The position numbers were made by a program, and so were the translations under genes. Positions 51,920 through 60,944 of a stretch of 64,000 nucleotides of DNA are shown one piece after another. How positions within the stretch are numbered: the first letter of the stretch is position 1; each line of letters begins with the position of its first letter. The notes under the pieces were generated by a model that was given only the letters and a program-made list of their open reading frames with translations, was not told where the DNA came from and searched no databases. Origin of the DNA: Halobacteriovoraceae bacterium (lineage in GTDB: Bacteria; Bdellovibrionota; Bacteriovoracia; Bacteriovoracales; Bacteriovoracaceae); contig JACKAK010000009.1 of assembly GCA_020635115.1 (NCBI GenBank), positions 124,001-188,000 of the forward strand, given 5' to 3'.

Positions 51920-54226
51920 ATGAGAAGATTACCAAAAGAGTTAAAAGAATTAATCAGTTGGAGTGTTGAAATATTAGGAGATACAATTTCAGCTGAGTAC
52001 GGACAACATATTTTTAAAGAAATCGAGAATATTCGTCTCAAGATGAAATCTTTAAGAGGCGAAGATTATCAGAGTGTTTATCGTTCTTTGATGAAAGTTT
52101 CAAATCAGTTTTCTAAAATGGATAGTCAGGAACTTGAAAAAATATCTCATGCTTTTTCGCTCATGTTAGAATTAATCAATCGTTGTGAGAATGCCTACAG
52201 AACTTATAGGTTATCCCATAAGAAAGATCAGGAATTTAAAAAAATTCCATACGCTATAATTTTTGTACTTACGGCCCACCCAACTGAGGCCAGAGGACAA
52301 GAGATGTTGCGGCTATTTGATCAGATTGAAAATTATCTAACTGATTTTCTTTTAAATCCTAAAATTGGAACAGAGAAGAAAATCAGACATCTCATTAGAT
52401 TGACTTTGAAAATGAGTCTATCTCGTTCTGAAAAACCACAAGTGTTTGACGAGGCCGAAAATATTTTCTCATACGCTTTGCGGGGAGATATCATCCACGA
52501 AATTGTTGAGCTTGGAAAAGCAAATATTCCAGTTTATTTAAGGACATGGGTTGGGGGTGATAAGGATGGACACCCTGGTGTAGACAACATTCAGTTGCTA
52601 AAAAGTTTAAATCTTTCTCGAAAATATTTACTTAAGTATTTTACGACAGAGTGGGAAAAAGCATGTGGCTATTTTGAGTTGTTTGGAAACAGATATAAAA
52701 AAAATGTAAGCGATATAAATAAGTTACTAGGGCAGATAAAAACAGTTGCACATGCTGATGGTAGGAAAATATTAGAATTGCGTGAAATGCTCTCACTATT
52801 GGACAAGGATTATAAAAAACAGGTTGGTGAAGAAAACCCACGAATTCGCAATTTACAAGTCCTCTTATGGCATTTTCCAGCACTGGTCTTAACATTAGAG
52901 CTAAGAGAAGATAGTGAAATCGTGAAAGATTCTCTCAAAAATGAAAATGCCATCAATAAGATGTTAGAAACAATTTATGAAATTTCAGAGGGGTTTAATC
53001 CTAAATGGTATGCAAGAGGTCTAGTTCTTAGCATGGTTGAAGATTCAATCGACATTGAAAATGGTATTAAATTAGTTAAAAAGATTTTCGGTGAGCACGT
53101 TTTACCTGTCGTTCCTCTTTTTGAAAATGAAAAGGCCCTAAAAAATTCAGTTTCTATTCTAGATCAAGTTTTTAATAAAAATAAAACACTCGCTTCTAGA
53201 CATTTAAAATTGTGGGGAGGGAGATTTGAGGTGATGTTAGGTTACTCAGACTCTTCTAAAGAAAATGGTGTTCTTCCCTCTAGAATTCTAATTAATTCTT
53301 CACTCAATAATCTTGAAAAGTTTTTTAAGAAAAAGGGACTCACACCGGTATATTTTCATGGTTCAGGGGGCAGTGTTGCAAGAGGTGGAGGATCTTTAAA
53401 GGAACAAATCTCATGGTGGCCACCTTCAGCTGTGAATATTTTTAAAGTGACCGTACAAGGTGAAATGGTTGCAAGAAACTTTGCAAATGCCAAAATATTT
53501 AAGCGTCAAATTGATTATATTCTTAATGGCCATCAGTTTGCAGAAAATAGCATGATAGAAGCAAGTAAAAGGAAACTTCTTGAAGAATTTGCAGCAGATA
53601 TTCAGGTTCAATATAGAAATCTTATACAAAGAGAAGATTTCTATCAGTTTGTCCAAGAAACAACTCCTTATGAGTATTTACATCTTCTTAAAATCGGTTC
53701 ACGCCCATCAAAAAGGGGGGGAGACGCGAGAAATAAACTTCAATTAAGGGCGATCCCGTGGATTCTTTGCTGGACACAGTGTCGATTACTTTTACCTACA
53801 TGGTGGGGAATTGGCTCAACATGGGAAAATCTCAATCCTGAGAAAAAGAAACAGATGAAAAATGTCTACGCTGATAGTCGGGTATTTTATTCTTTTGTAA
53901 AACTACTTGGTTTTACGCTGGCCAAAGTCGATCTAGGTGTTTGGAAAGTTTATGTGGAGAGTTCAGATCTATCGGATGAATTAAAGGAAATATATTCTAA
54001 GTTAATAATTTCAGAATTTAAGAAAACCGTAGAGTTCTTTTTTGATATAACAAAAGAAAATGAATTTTTATGGTTTAGGAGATGGTTACAAGAAAGTATA
54101 AACTTCAGATCTTCAATGATTCATCCTTTGAATTTGATTCAGATAGAGGCCTTAAGGCGAAAGGATGCTAAACTTATTAGAGAGACAGTAACAGGCATTG
54201 CATGTGGAATGTTAACTACTGGATAA
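51920..54226 (+). CDS. ppc: Phosphoenolpyruvate carboxylase, short form
   Basis: Fixes bicarbonate onto phosphoenolpyruvate to give oxaloacetate. At 768 residues it is about 115 shorter than the E. coli enzyme. The key motifs remain: VLTAHPTEARG (catalytic histidine), RTWVGGDKDGHPGV, LGYSDSSKENG, FHGSGGSVARGGG (glycine loop) and IGSRPSKRGG. The C-terminus ends LIRETVTGIACGMLTTG, a shortened form of the usual NTG end. The deletions therefore fall outside the active site. The ATG at 51920 has a weak AAGGATG site. Confidence 0.93.
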   Translation: MRRLPKELKELISWSVEILGDTISAEYGQHIFKEIENIRLKMKSLRGEDYQSVYRSLMKVSNQFSKMDSQELEKISHAFSLMLELINRCENAYRTYRLSHKKDQEFKKIPYAIIFVLTAHPTEARGQEMLRLFDQIENYLTDFLLNPKIGTEKKIRHLIRLTLKMSLSRSEKPQVFDEAENIFSYALRGDIIHEIVELGKANIPVYLRTWVGGDKDGHPGVDNIQLLKSLNLSRKYLLKYFTTEWEKACGYFELFGNRYKKNVSDINKLLGQIKTVAHADGRKILELREMLSLLDKDYKKQVGEENPRIRNLQVLLWHFPALVLTLELREDSEIVKDSLKNENAINKMLETIYEISEGFNPKWYARGLVLSMVEDSIDIENGIKLVKKIFGEHVLPVVPLFENEKALKNSVSILDQVFNKNKTLASRHLKLWGGRFEVMLGYSDSSKENGVLPSRILINSSLNNLEKFFKKKGLTPVYFHGSGGSVARGGGSLKEQISWWPPSAVNIFKVTVQGEMVARNFANAKIFKRQIDYILNGHQFAENSMIEASKRKLLEEFAADIQVQYRNLIQREDFYQFVQETTPYEYLHLLKIGSRPSKRGGDARNKLQLRAIPWILCWTQCRLLLPTWWGIGSTWENLNPEKKKQMKNVYADSRVFYSFVKLLGFTLAKVDLGVWKVYVESSDLSDELKEIYSKLIISEFKKTVEFFFDITKENEFLWFRRWLQESINFRSSMIHPLNLIQIEALRRKDAKLIRETVTGIACGMLTTG

Positions 54227-54485
54227 AATTACATAAATGATGTATTAACTTGAATATATCATTCAGATATTAAGAGTTTTTAATTTCATATAGCAATTTC
54301 TTTATATTCATTGATGAGTTTGAATATTCATAAAGTTATATCCTTAATTAAAAGTTAAATTCTTGATCTTTATCAAAGTATAAATTTTGAATTTATGTTC
54401 TACTGAAAATCAAGAGTAAATAAATAACAAAAAAATTAATGCATACGTTATAATTCTTTTAATAATTTTAACAAAAGAGTAAGTC
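54227..54485. other. AT-rich spacer upstream of the SQR-like gene
   Basis: 259 bases without a gene. It holds a perfect FNR-type palindrome at 54363-54376 and otherwise AT-rich sequence; AAAAGAGTAAGTC precedes the start codon. Confidence 0.6.
54363..54376. promoter_or_regulatory. FNR/CRP-type operator TTGAT-N4-ATCAA
   Basis: TTGATCTTTATCAA matches the FNR consensus exactly, 110 bases upstream of the SQR-like start codon. It suggests oxygen-dependent (anaerobic) control. No FNR gene is in the window. Confidence 0.6.
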
Positions 54486-55697
54486 ATGAAAAAGATTGTT
54501 ATTTTAGGAAGTAATTTTGCTGGTTCAACAGCAGCACTTGAACTGGCCAGAAAATCAAAGGATCTTTATCAAATTGTTGTTGTATCTCCAACGACTAATT
54601 TTTTATATGTTCCTTCACTGATTTGGGTTCCATTTGGTAGGAGAAAAGTTGAAAATATTACATTTAATATAAAAGATTTGATGAACAAAAAAGGAATTGA
54701 TTTTATTCATGATAAAGCAGTTAAAATTGAAGCAGAAAGAAATGTTATAGTAACAGAAAAATCTGGAGAAGTGAATTACGACTATCTTGTTATTGCAACA
54801 GGAGTCTCATTGAATTTTGATTCGGTTAATGGACTTGATCGGGATAAATATTTCACTCAATGTATAGTAACTCCACCTCAAGCTCAAAAGTCTTATGAAG
54901 AGTTTCAAAAACTGGTAAAGGACCCAGGGCCGGTTGTCGTAGGCGCTACTCAAGGAGCTAGTTGCATGGGGGCCGCATATGAGTATTTGTTCAACATGGA
55001 AAAAGAACTAAGAAGACATGGAGTGAGAAATAAAGTTGATCTCACTTGGATTACACCTGAACCATTTTTAGGTCATTTTGGAATCGGCGGAGTTTTTGGT
55101 GGAGAGTGGATGCTTAAATTATTCATGAAAATGTATAATATTAAGTGGTATACAGATGCTTCTATCAAATCTATTGAAGAGGATAAAATTACTTTAAATT
55201 CTGGTGAAGTTTTACCATATAAAATGTCGATGTTGATGCCTCCTTTCTTAGGTGCGAATGTCATTCTCGACTCACCTGGAGTTGGCGATGAAAAGGGCTT
55301 TGTTCCTTGTGATGATACATATAAACATCTGAAATACGACAATATTTATGCTGCAGGTCTGTCTGTACAAGTTAAAGCACCTTTTGATCATATGACTACA
55401 CCTTTTGGAGTCCCAAAAACTGGTTTCCCAACAGATGTTCAAGGTAAAATTGTTGCAAACAATATCTATCAAAAAATTACAAATAAGGGGAAAGTAAAAA
55501 GTCTTTCATTTGGAAAAATTCCTGGAATTTGTATTATGGACGCTGGTGGAAAAGAAGTTTTAATTATCACCAACCATCTTTTTAAACCGCGTCAGTTTGA
55601 AATAATGATTCCCAATGTTATTTCACATACAGGAAAATGGTTACTTGAAAAGTATATGTTAATTAAAAATAGATTTGGTTGGTCTTTTTTACCTTAG
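54486..55697 (+). CDS. Sulfide:quinone reductase-like FAD oxidoreductase
   Basis: A 403-residue flavoprotein of the SQR/NDH-2 group. The FAD-binding motif is ILGSNFAGSTAALELA (6-21), the second nucleotide loop begins VVVGATQGASCMGAAYEY (near 160) and the third segment is IYAAGLSVQVKAPF. Cysteines lie in FTQCIVTPP and GASCMG. SQRs use two or three redox cysteines, so the role is plausible but not proven. The C-terminal helices (FEIMIPNVISHTGKWLLEK) are amphipathic, as in membrane-bound relatives. A perfect FNR-like site lies upstream, and the outer-membrane-like gene follows. Confidence 0.75.
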   Translation: MKKIVILGSNFAGSTAALELARKSKDLYQIVVVSPTTNFLYVPSLIWVPFGRRKVENITFNIKDLMNKKGIDFIHDKAVKIEAERNVIVTEKSGEVNYDYLVIATGVSLNFDSVNGLDRDKYFTQCIVTPPQAQKSYEEFQKLVKDPGPVVVGATQGASCMGAAYEYLFNMEKELRRHGVRNKVDLTWITPEPFLGHFGIGGVFGGEWMLKLFMKMYNIKWYTDASIKSIEEDKITLNSGEVLPYKMSMLMPPFLGANVILDSPGVGDEKGFVPCDDTYKHLKYDNIYAAGLSVQVKAPFDHMTTPFGVPKTGFPTDVQGKIVANNIYQKITNKGKVKSLSFGKIPGICIMDAGGKEVLIITNHLFKPRQFEIMIPNVISHTGKWLLEKYMLIKNRFGWSFLP

Positions 55698-55786
55698 TAT
55701 ATCTAAGTGGCAAGTCTTTTGAAATTAACTGGCCACTCCATATAGAGAAAAATTTTCCCCATAATTTTACTATATTAATGTTAATT

Positions 55787-55832
55787 AATTTTTCATCGAA
55801 GAGTTTTCAAAAGGACTTTTCGATGAAAAATT
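55787..55832 (+). promoter_or_regulatory. Perfect hairpin holding the start codon of the downstream gene
   Basis: AATTTTTCATCGAA (55787-55800) and TTCGATGAAAAATT (55819-55832) are exact complements with an 18-base loop. The ribosome site AAAGGA (55810-55815) is in the loop and the ATG (55823-55825) is in the 3' stem. Translation initiation is therefore likely controlled by this structure. Confidence 0.7.
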
Positions 55833-56776
55833 TTATACTGATTTTATTATTTATAACAATTATAGATATCGCACATTCTGAAGATCAAACTGTTGGCCCA
55901 AAAAAGGAAGAAGAAAAAAGCAAAATAAATTTAGACTTTTATGCTTCCCTTGCGCTTAGACAAAATAGTTGGACTACTTTGTCAGGTGGAGAAGGGGTAG
56001 AAATAGAATCATCTATTTATAAAACAGCTGACTTTACTGTTCGCTCTGCGGACAATTGGGCCGTGGGACTAGCACTTGATTTAGGTGACAGTGAAAATAA
56101 GGCACAAAAAATTGCTGCCAACATTGGGCTTGGCAACTGGGGCTTCATCATCGAACAAGGTGATATTAAAGGCAAATTTTTAACCTACGATCGTTTGAGT
56201 TATCAAAATACCGGCACATTTGAATTTGATTATAAAAAATATGTTATTTACAGCGGTAAAGAATTCAAAACAGGTGGAGCATATGTTGAGTGGAATATGC
56301 CCTCTGAGGCCAAAATTGAATGGGGGACAAGTAAAACAAACGAAATAACTTTTTTTACCCAGAAAACAAACTATAAATTAATTGGTTATTTTATGGAATA
56401 CGATCAATTAAGATATGTTATGCAATATCCAAATAGCAGTAAAAACAATTCTATTAATTTTAGTACATCGGTGATTATTGGATTCATGCAAGTTGAACCA
56501 CTAGAGGTTAATAATTCTAAAATACTTTCTCTAACTGGTAATAATCCAAAATTTGATAAAGAGGCATCAGTTGGGACAATGAGTGAGGCAAGACTCGCGT
56601 ATATATATGCAGCTAAAAAAGAAAAATATACCTGGGGTTTACAGCTAGGTTATATGGCCAGAATGCATGGATCGGCCATGGAATTGGGTGATAATGATAT
56701 GAACTATACCGTCAACCCAGACATTGAGTTACACGTAAGTCACGGGCCATATCTACGTTTTGCTATGGTATGGTAA
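55823..56776 (+). CDS. Outer-membrane-like protein of unknown family
   Basis: A 317-residue protein starting at the ATG at 55823, with signal peptide MKNFILILLFITIIDIAHS. The mature part alternates hydrophobic and polar residues and ends in a single aromatic pattern, LRFAMVW, fitting a beta-barrel porin or a barrel-like outer-membrane protein. Examples are DFYASLALRQNSW, DNWAVGLALDLGD, YTWGLQLGYMARMHG and LHVSHGPYLRFAMVW. The start codon is inside a perfect hairpin. It follows the SQR-like gene on the same strand by 125 bases. I do not recognise the family. Confidence 0.6.
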   Translation: MKNFILILLFITIIDIAHSEDQTVGPKKEEEKSKINLDFYASLALRQNSWTTLSGGEGVEIESSIYKTADFTVRSADNWAVGLALDLGDSENKAQKIAANIGLGNWGFIIEQGDIKGKFLTYDRLSYQNTGTFEFDYKKYVIYSGKEFKTGGAYVEWNMPSEAKIEWGTSKTNEITFFTQKTNYKLIGYFMEYDQLRYVMQYPNSSKNNSINFSTSVIIGFMQVEPLEVNNSKILSLTGNNPKFDKEASVGTMSEARLAYIYAAKKEKYTWGLQLGYMARMHGSAMELGDNDMNYTVNPDIELHVSHGPYLRFAMVW

Positions 56777-56817
56777 AAATACTTGCCTTTTTATTTTTAT
56801 CCACATAAATCATCCTG

Positions 56818-57846
56818 ATGAAAAAATGCTACTTTGAAGGACCAAATTCTCAAATTTTAAAAAACTGTTTGTCGCTTAAAGAAATTCATTTGAAGAGTCT
56901 AAACAAGTCTATTTTTAAAAATTTAAAATTTTCATTTGAAGACTCACTACTTAATTCAAAACAGTTTTTAGACTTGAGTACTTATTATGAACTTAAAATT
57001 CCAAATATTATCTATAAGACAAAATCTGCTGATGGAACAATAAAAGTCCTCATTGAATATGATAAAAACTCAATTGCTGAGGCGGTGATATTACCTTTTT
57101 ATAATAATTTCAATGTCTGTTTATCGACGCAAGTCGGTTGTGCTATGAAATGTAGCTTTTGTTACACAGGAACTCAGGGATTAAAAAGAAATCTTACTGC
57201 AGGTGAAATTATAGCTCAGTATTTAATTTTAAGAAATGTTATTAGGGAACAAAATACTTCTTATATTAAAAAACCGAGAATCGTTTTTATGGGGCAGGGA
57301 GAACCTCTACATAATTTTGAAAATATTAAAAAGGCCATATCAGTATTAGTGGATCCACTAAAGGTTGATCTTGGACCTAGACAAATTACCATTTCAACTT
57401 CAGGATACCTTCCAAATTTAAATCGATTTGATGAACTTTATGGAGTCAATCTGGCCATTTCACTACATAGTGCAATTGATTCAAAAAGAACTAGATTGAT
57501 TCCAATCAATTCTTCATATCCATTAAATGAACTCAAACAAACAATTAGTAAAATAAAATTGCGTACGCAACAATTTATTATTTTCGAATATCTCCTAATT
57601 GATAATTTCAATATGAGTCGCGAGGATGCCAAGGCCATAGCTGAGTTTACGAAAGGGATCCCATGCCTAATGAATCTTATTCCATTTAATGAATATCCTG
57701 GTTGTGACTTTAAGAGACCTGCAATGGAACAAGTGTTTAAATTCAAAGAATACTTGGTCTCTCATGGTCTTAGAACAATGATTCGAGCAACAAAGGGACA
57801 TGATATTTTAGCAGCATGTGGACAGTTAAATTCCACTAAGTTTTAA
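56818..57846 (+). CDS. rlmN: 23S rRNA (adenine-2503-C2)-methyltransferase
   Basis: A radical SAM methyltransferase acting on A2503 of 23S rRNA and on tRNA. The 342-residue protein has the cluster motif GCAMKCSFC (C108, C112, C115), FMGQGEPLHNFEN, ITISTSGYLP, AISLHSA, LIPFNEYPG and the methyl-carrier cysteine in ILAACGQL near residue 335. MGQGEPL replaces the common MGMGEPL. A short Cfr-type alternative is excluded by this N-terminus. The 3' end overlaps the next convergent gene by 21 bases. Confidence 0.93.
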   Translation: MKKCYFEGPNSQILKNCLSLKEIHLKSLNKSIFKNLKFSFEDSLLNSKQFLDLSTYYELKIPNIIYKTKSADGTIKVLIEYDKNSIAEAVILPFYNNFNVCLSTQVGCAMKCSFCYTGTQGLKRNLTAGEIIAQYLILRNVIREQNTSYIKKPRIVFMGQGEPLHNFENIKKAISVLVDPLKVDLGPRQITISTSGYLPNLNRFDELYGVNLAISLHSAIDSKRTRLIPINSSYPLNELKQTISKIKLRTQQFIIFEYLLIDNFNMSREDAKAIAEFTKGIPCLMNLIPFNEYPGCDFKRPAMEQVFKFKEYLVSHGLRTMIRATKGHDILAACGQLNSTKF

Positions 57847-58401
57847 AGAAGCTATTTTTTTCTTAATTTCCTTATTCATATTTTTAGATACTTCAGTTGA
57901 GAAATTATTTAATTGTTCAGACTCATAGAGTTTTTGAATGAGTATCGATATTTTGTCATTATGTTCTTTAATATAATAATTTAATAAGTAATTATACTCA
58001 CTTATATTAAAAATCCTTTTTTTAGAAAATGCATCTGTAAGCATCTGAGTATTGTTTAATTTGGTTGGAGGAACTTTTTTTATTTCAATTGCTTTTAGAC
58101 ACGTACTAAAATTTTCTTTGGAAAGCTCAACATTAAAAATATTATTTAAAACTTTTATTATTTTTTCGCGATCTGCATTTTGGTTATTAAAATATTTATT
58201 TAAAATAAGGCCAGATAATTCATTTTTTTCTATCTGATAAAAACATAGAGAAGAAGCAGTTTCCTTTTTGCATTTATTTATAATGCTCTCACTTAGATCG
58301 TGTGAATAATGCAAAATTCTCATTTTTTGCAGTTCAGTATTGAGTGTTGCTCCAAAAGATCTATAACCAAACAGGAATATAAATAAAATAAATTTTTTCA
58401 T
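57826..58401 (-). CDS. Exported helical protein, function unknown
   Basis: A 191-residue protein from the ATG at 58401 (MKKFILFIFLFGYRSFGA), which is a signal peptide. The remainder is helical, Lys/Asn/Ile-rich, with cysteines in INKCKKETASSLCFYQIEKNE (about 40-60) and STCLKAIEIK (about 105). No family is recognised. It is monocistronic and its stop lies inside the end of rlmN. Confidence 0.5.
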   Translation of the reverse strand: MKKFILFIFLFGYRSFGATLNTELQKMRILHYSHDLSESIINKCKKETASSLCFYQIEKNELSGLILNKYFNNQNADREKIIKVLNNIFNVELSKENFSTCLKAIEIKKVPPTKLNNTQMLTDAFSKKRIFNISEYNYLLNYYIKEHNDKISILIQKLYESEQLNNFSTEVSKNMNKEIKKKIASLKLSGI

Positions 58402-58553
58402 ATTGTAATTATAACAGATTTGAAAATACCGCAAGGCCGGCAATCAATGACTACTTATCACTTGAACAATGAAATATTAGATAGTTAGCTATATATATGC
58501 ATCTAGTAATAATTATATATAACTTACCAACACTAAACATTTAATCATAAGTG

Positions 58554-58562
58554 TGTTATAAT
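58554..58562 (+). promoter_or_regulatory. Extended -10 promoter element TGTTATAAT
   Basis: TGN plus TATAAT lies 86 bases upstream of the ATG at 58648. No clear -35 hexamer is seen, which fits an extended -10 promoter. Confidence 0.5.
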
Positions 58563-58647
58563 ATAGGTAATAAGCATTTTGGAGATTAATTTGGGTAGAA
58601 CTCAAGACTATTTCTGAAACGCACCAAGCAAAACAATTGGAAGAGCT

Positions 58648-58878
58648 ATGTCAAAAGTTAGAGATCTTAAAAATAAGACTCAAAAAAAGAATTACTTGAG
58701 TGAATTAATTGCTGCAGGTATTACTCCGCTAAGTTATTCAATCAAGAAATCTTATGAATTGGGTGACTTTGTTGAACACCCAAAATTTGGTAAGGGATTT
58801 GTCGAAAGTATCGTATCTGAAGACAAAGTTCAAATATTCTTTAATGGGGAGACAAAGATGCTCCTGCAAAATAAATAG
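58648..58878 (+). CDS. Small Tudor/CarD-like protein
   Basis: A 76-residue protein. Residues 35-76 (YELGDFVEHPKFGKGFVESIVSEDKVQIFF) have the strand order and 'GD.V.HP.FG.G.V' pattern of the Tudor-like fold found in CarD/PcrA-tail proteins, which bind RNA polymerase. It is a stand-alone version, common in Bdellovibrio and myxobacteria by recollection. The GAAGAG before the ATG is the likely ribosome site. It is 203 bases from the divergent gene at 57826-58401 and has its own promoter. Confidence 0.6.
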   Translation: MSKVRDLKNKTQKKNYLSELIAAGITPLSYSIKKSYELGDFVEHPKFGKGFVESIVSEDKVQIFFNGETKMLLQNK

Positions 58879-59011
58879 TCAGAAGTACTTAATTTATATT
58901 CTTTAGTATTTTAATTGAAGCACTGATTTGTGTATGTCATATTTTTTTTGCGAAAAACTCTGACCTAAGCAATAATAGAAAGACTTAAACATAAAACGAT
59001 AGGAAGTTGTT

Positions 59012-59794
59012 TTGGTAAAAGTATTACTACTATTTATTTTTATAAATTCAAATTTGTATTCAAATGAAAATATATTTGGAAATGTTTTCTATATAAAGGG
59101 TGAGGCAATCGTTGATAGACCTGATGGAGTAAAGAATCTCCAAAAAGGGGATATCTTATTTAATCAGGATATTGTCAAATCGAAAGAAAGTTCAATTTTG
59201 ATTATTTCATTCGGTGAAGGCATGAAATCCAAAATGAAAATTACAGAAAATACTCAAATCCTTCTCCAGCAAAAAAAATCAAAAGAAGATAACAAAATTT
59301 CTCTGGCCATTGGTGTGGGAAATGTTGTTGTTGATTTTTTTAATAAAGATAAAAAACAACCTTCATCTCTAAAATTAGAAACAGCAAATGTGTCTCTTGG
59401 AATACGTGGTACTCGTTTCTTTGTGATCAATGAGAGCAATGGAGATTTTGCAGCTAGTGTAAAAAATGGAACAGTCAATGTCGCTTCTAAGGCCATAGAA
59501 GATAATGTTGTTGTTTTAGAGCAAGGAAAAGGGACAATGCTAAATGAAAAAAAAGAGATTATTCAATCTCAAAGCTTTGATTGGCATGAAGATGTTAACT
59601 GGAAAACAGATCCACAAAACGGGGAACTTTCACATTCTCAAAAATTTTTTAATAGAGTTAAAAAGAGTTTCGAAAACTATCGTAACCATATTGCAGCAAA
59701 GATGAAAAATCGTAGAAAAAATATAAAAAATAAAATGCAAAAAATGAGACAGCAAAGATTAGAAAAGCGTAAATTGCTTTTAAAAAAGAGATAA
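59012..59794 (+). CDS. Exported FecR-domain protein with very basic tail
   Basis: A 260-residue protein starting with TTG at 59012, chosen because AGGAAG stands six bases ahead. It has a short signal peptide (VKVLLLFIFINSNLYSN). Residues 20-165 carry the FecR fold: GNVFYIKGEAIVDRPDGVKNLQKGD, ANVSLGIRGTRFFVI (the conserved GIRGT motif) and GTVNVASKAI. The last 50 residues are Lys/Arg-rich (KMKNRRKNIKNKMQKMRQQR) and may bind acidic polymers or nucleic acid. A 75-residue membrane protein follows after 5 bases. The second FecR protein of the window is at 16736-17854. Confidence 0.7.
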   Translation: MVKVLLLFIFINSNLYSNENIFGNVFYIKGEAIVDRPDGVKNLQKGDILFNQDIVKSKESSILIISFGEGMKSKMKITENTQILLQQKKSKEDNKISLAIGVGNVVVDFFNKDKKQPSSLKLETANVSLGIRGTRFFVINESNGDFAASVKNGTVNVASKAIEDNVVVLEQGKGTMLNEKKEIIQSQSFDWHEDVNWKTDPQNGELSHSQKFFNRVKKSFENYRNHIAAKMKNRRKNIKNKMQKMRQQRLEKRKLLLKKR

Positions 59795-59799
59795 ATTAA

Positions 59800-60027
59800 A
59801 TGGGTAAAATAAAGAAAATTATTCACCTAACTTTAGCATTTTTTCTTGGCATGATTACAGTTGCCCATTGGAATGATGCTAGAAGATACATTCGTAATAT
59901 TTCTCCATTTGTTGATGATTCGTTTTCTAGTACGGCCAAAGAATTATTTGAACAAGGAAAACGTGATATAAAAAAAGAAAGTTTAAAAGCGTTGGATAGA
60001 ACTAAAGATTATATCGAAAATAAATAA
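59800..60027 (+). CDS. Small single-helix membrane protein
   Basis: A 75-residue protein with one hydrophobic segment (HLTLAFFLGMITVAHW, about 9-24) and a charged helical tail (FEQGKRDIKKESLKALDRTKDYIENK). It starts 5 bases after the FecR gene stop, so it shares the transcript. It has no recognised family and is likely a membrane partner of the FecR protein. Confidence 0.55.
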   Translation: MGKIKKIIHLTLAFFLGMITVAHWNDARRYIRNISPFVDDSFSSTAKELFEQGKRDIKKESLKALDRTKDYIENK

Positions 60028-60125
60028 CTTAATTGATAAAAATGTAAATTTAAACAGAAACTTCTTAACTTTCAAATCTGAAACAATACTTAAAAAATAA
60101 TTGATCTCAAATAAATTTTTACACG

Positions 60126-60869
60126 TTATACAAAAAGCTTTCTTCCCGAACCATTTCCTGGATACTTTCTTTTATTTGCACCAGGATAGGCGTATCCATT
60201 GATAAAAATCCTACGCGTTTGATCTGAATAATTTGGTCTACTCGAATGAATACTATATGGGCCAAAAATGGCCAGATCGCCAGGATCCATTTCTATTGTA
60301 ACTGATTTGTCTTTATCAAAAAAATCAAAAGGGTTTGCGACTTTGTCTAAATAGACATGTCCATTTTTATGGACTCCTGGAATAAACTCTAGTGGCCCAT
60401 TTTTTTTAGTCATAGGATCTATGGCAATCGCAGTTTGAAGATAACTTCCTTTACCATTAATATCCTCCCAATCCTTAGTCCCATAACCTCGATGTTGTGA
60501 ATCTTGATGCCATTCGAATTCAATATTGTCTCCAGGTATCTTAAAATGTGCCTGGTTAACTAGTTGGTTAAATTCATTTGATTCAAGTATTTGGCCAACT
60601 ATATTTAATATTCTCTTATCTTGCGAATATTTAAGTAAAATATTTTCGTTAGCACCGACCCATACGGCCCTATGAAGATGTCCATTTTCAAATACAAATT
60701 GTGTTCCATTAAATTCTTGATATTCAATTGTGGGATTAAGTTTTTTTGAATTAGAATAAATTCGATCAAATGCTTGTGACATCTCGGTGATTTCAGAAGG
60801 CAAAAATACTTGCTTAATTAATAAATACCCTATTTCGTCAAATTCTTCTAACTGTTTTGAAGATAACAT
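60126..60869 (-). CDS. Phytanoyl-CoA dioxygenase (PhyH) family oxygenase
   Basis: A 247-residue Fe(II)/2-oxoglutarate oxygenase. The iron ligands are visible as HQD (in FEWHQDSQH) and a second histidine in YSIHSSRPNYSDQTRR, whose arginine binds 2-oxoglutarate. The start ATG at 60869 is preceded by an AGGGAGAAT site. The N-terminus SSKQLEEFDEIGYLLIKQVF is typical of PhyH proteins. EctD-like ectoine hydroxylases belong here, but the substrate is unknown. The gene stands alone, with a 75-base gap to the metallopeptidase. Confidence 0.85.
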   Translation of the reverse strand: MLSSKQLEEFDEIGYLLIKQVFLPSEITEMSQAFDRIYSNSKKLNPTIEYQEFNGTQFVFENGHLHRAVWVGANENILLKYSQDKRILNIVGQILESNEFNQLVNQAHFKIPGDNIEFEWHQDSQHRGYGTKDWEDINGKGSYLQTAIAIDPMTKKNGPLEFIPGVHKNGHVYLDKVANPFDFFDKDKSVTIEMDPGDLAIFGPYSIHSSRPNYSDQTRRIFINGYAYPGANKRKYPGNGSGRKLFV

Positions 60870-60944
60870 CCTATTCTCCCTAATTGATAGAATACTATTC
60901 TATCTCAAGAGAACTCTAAGGCCTAGGAGGTAAAAAAATGTAGA

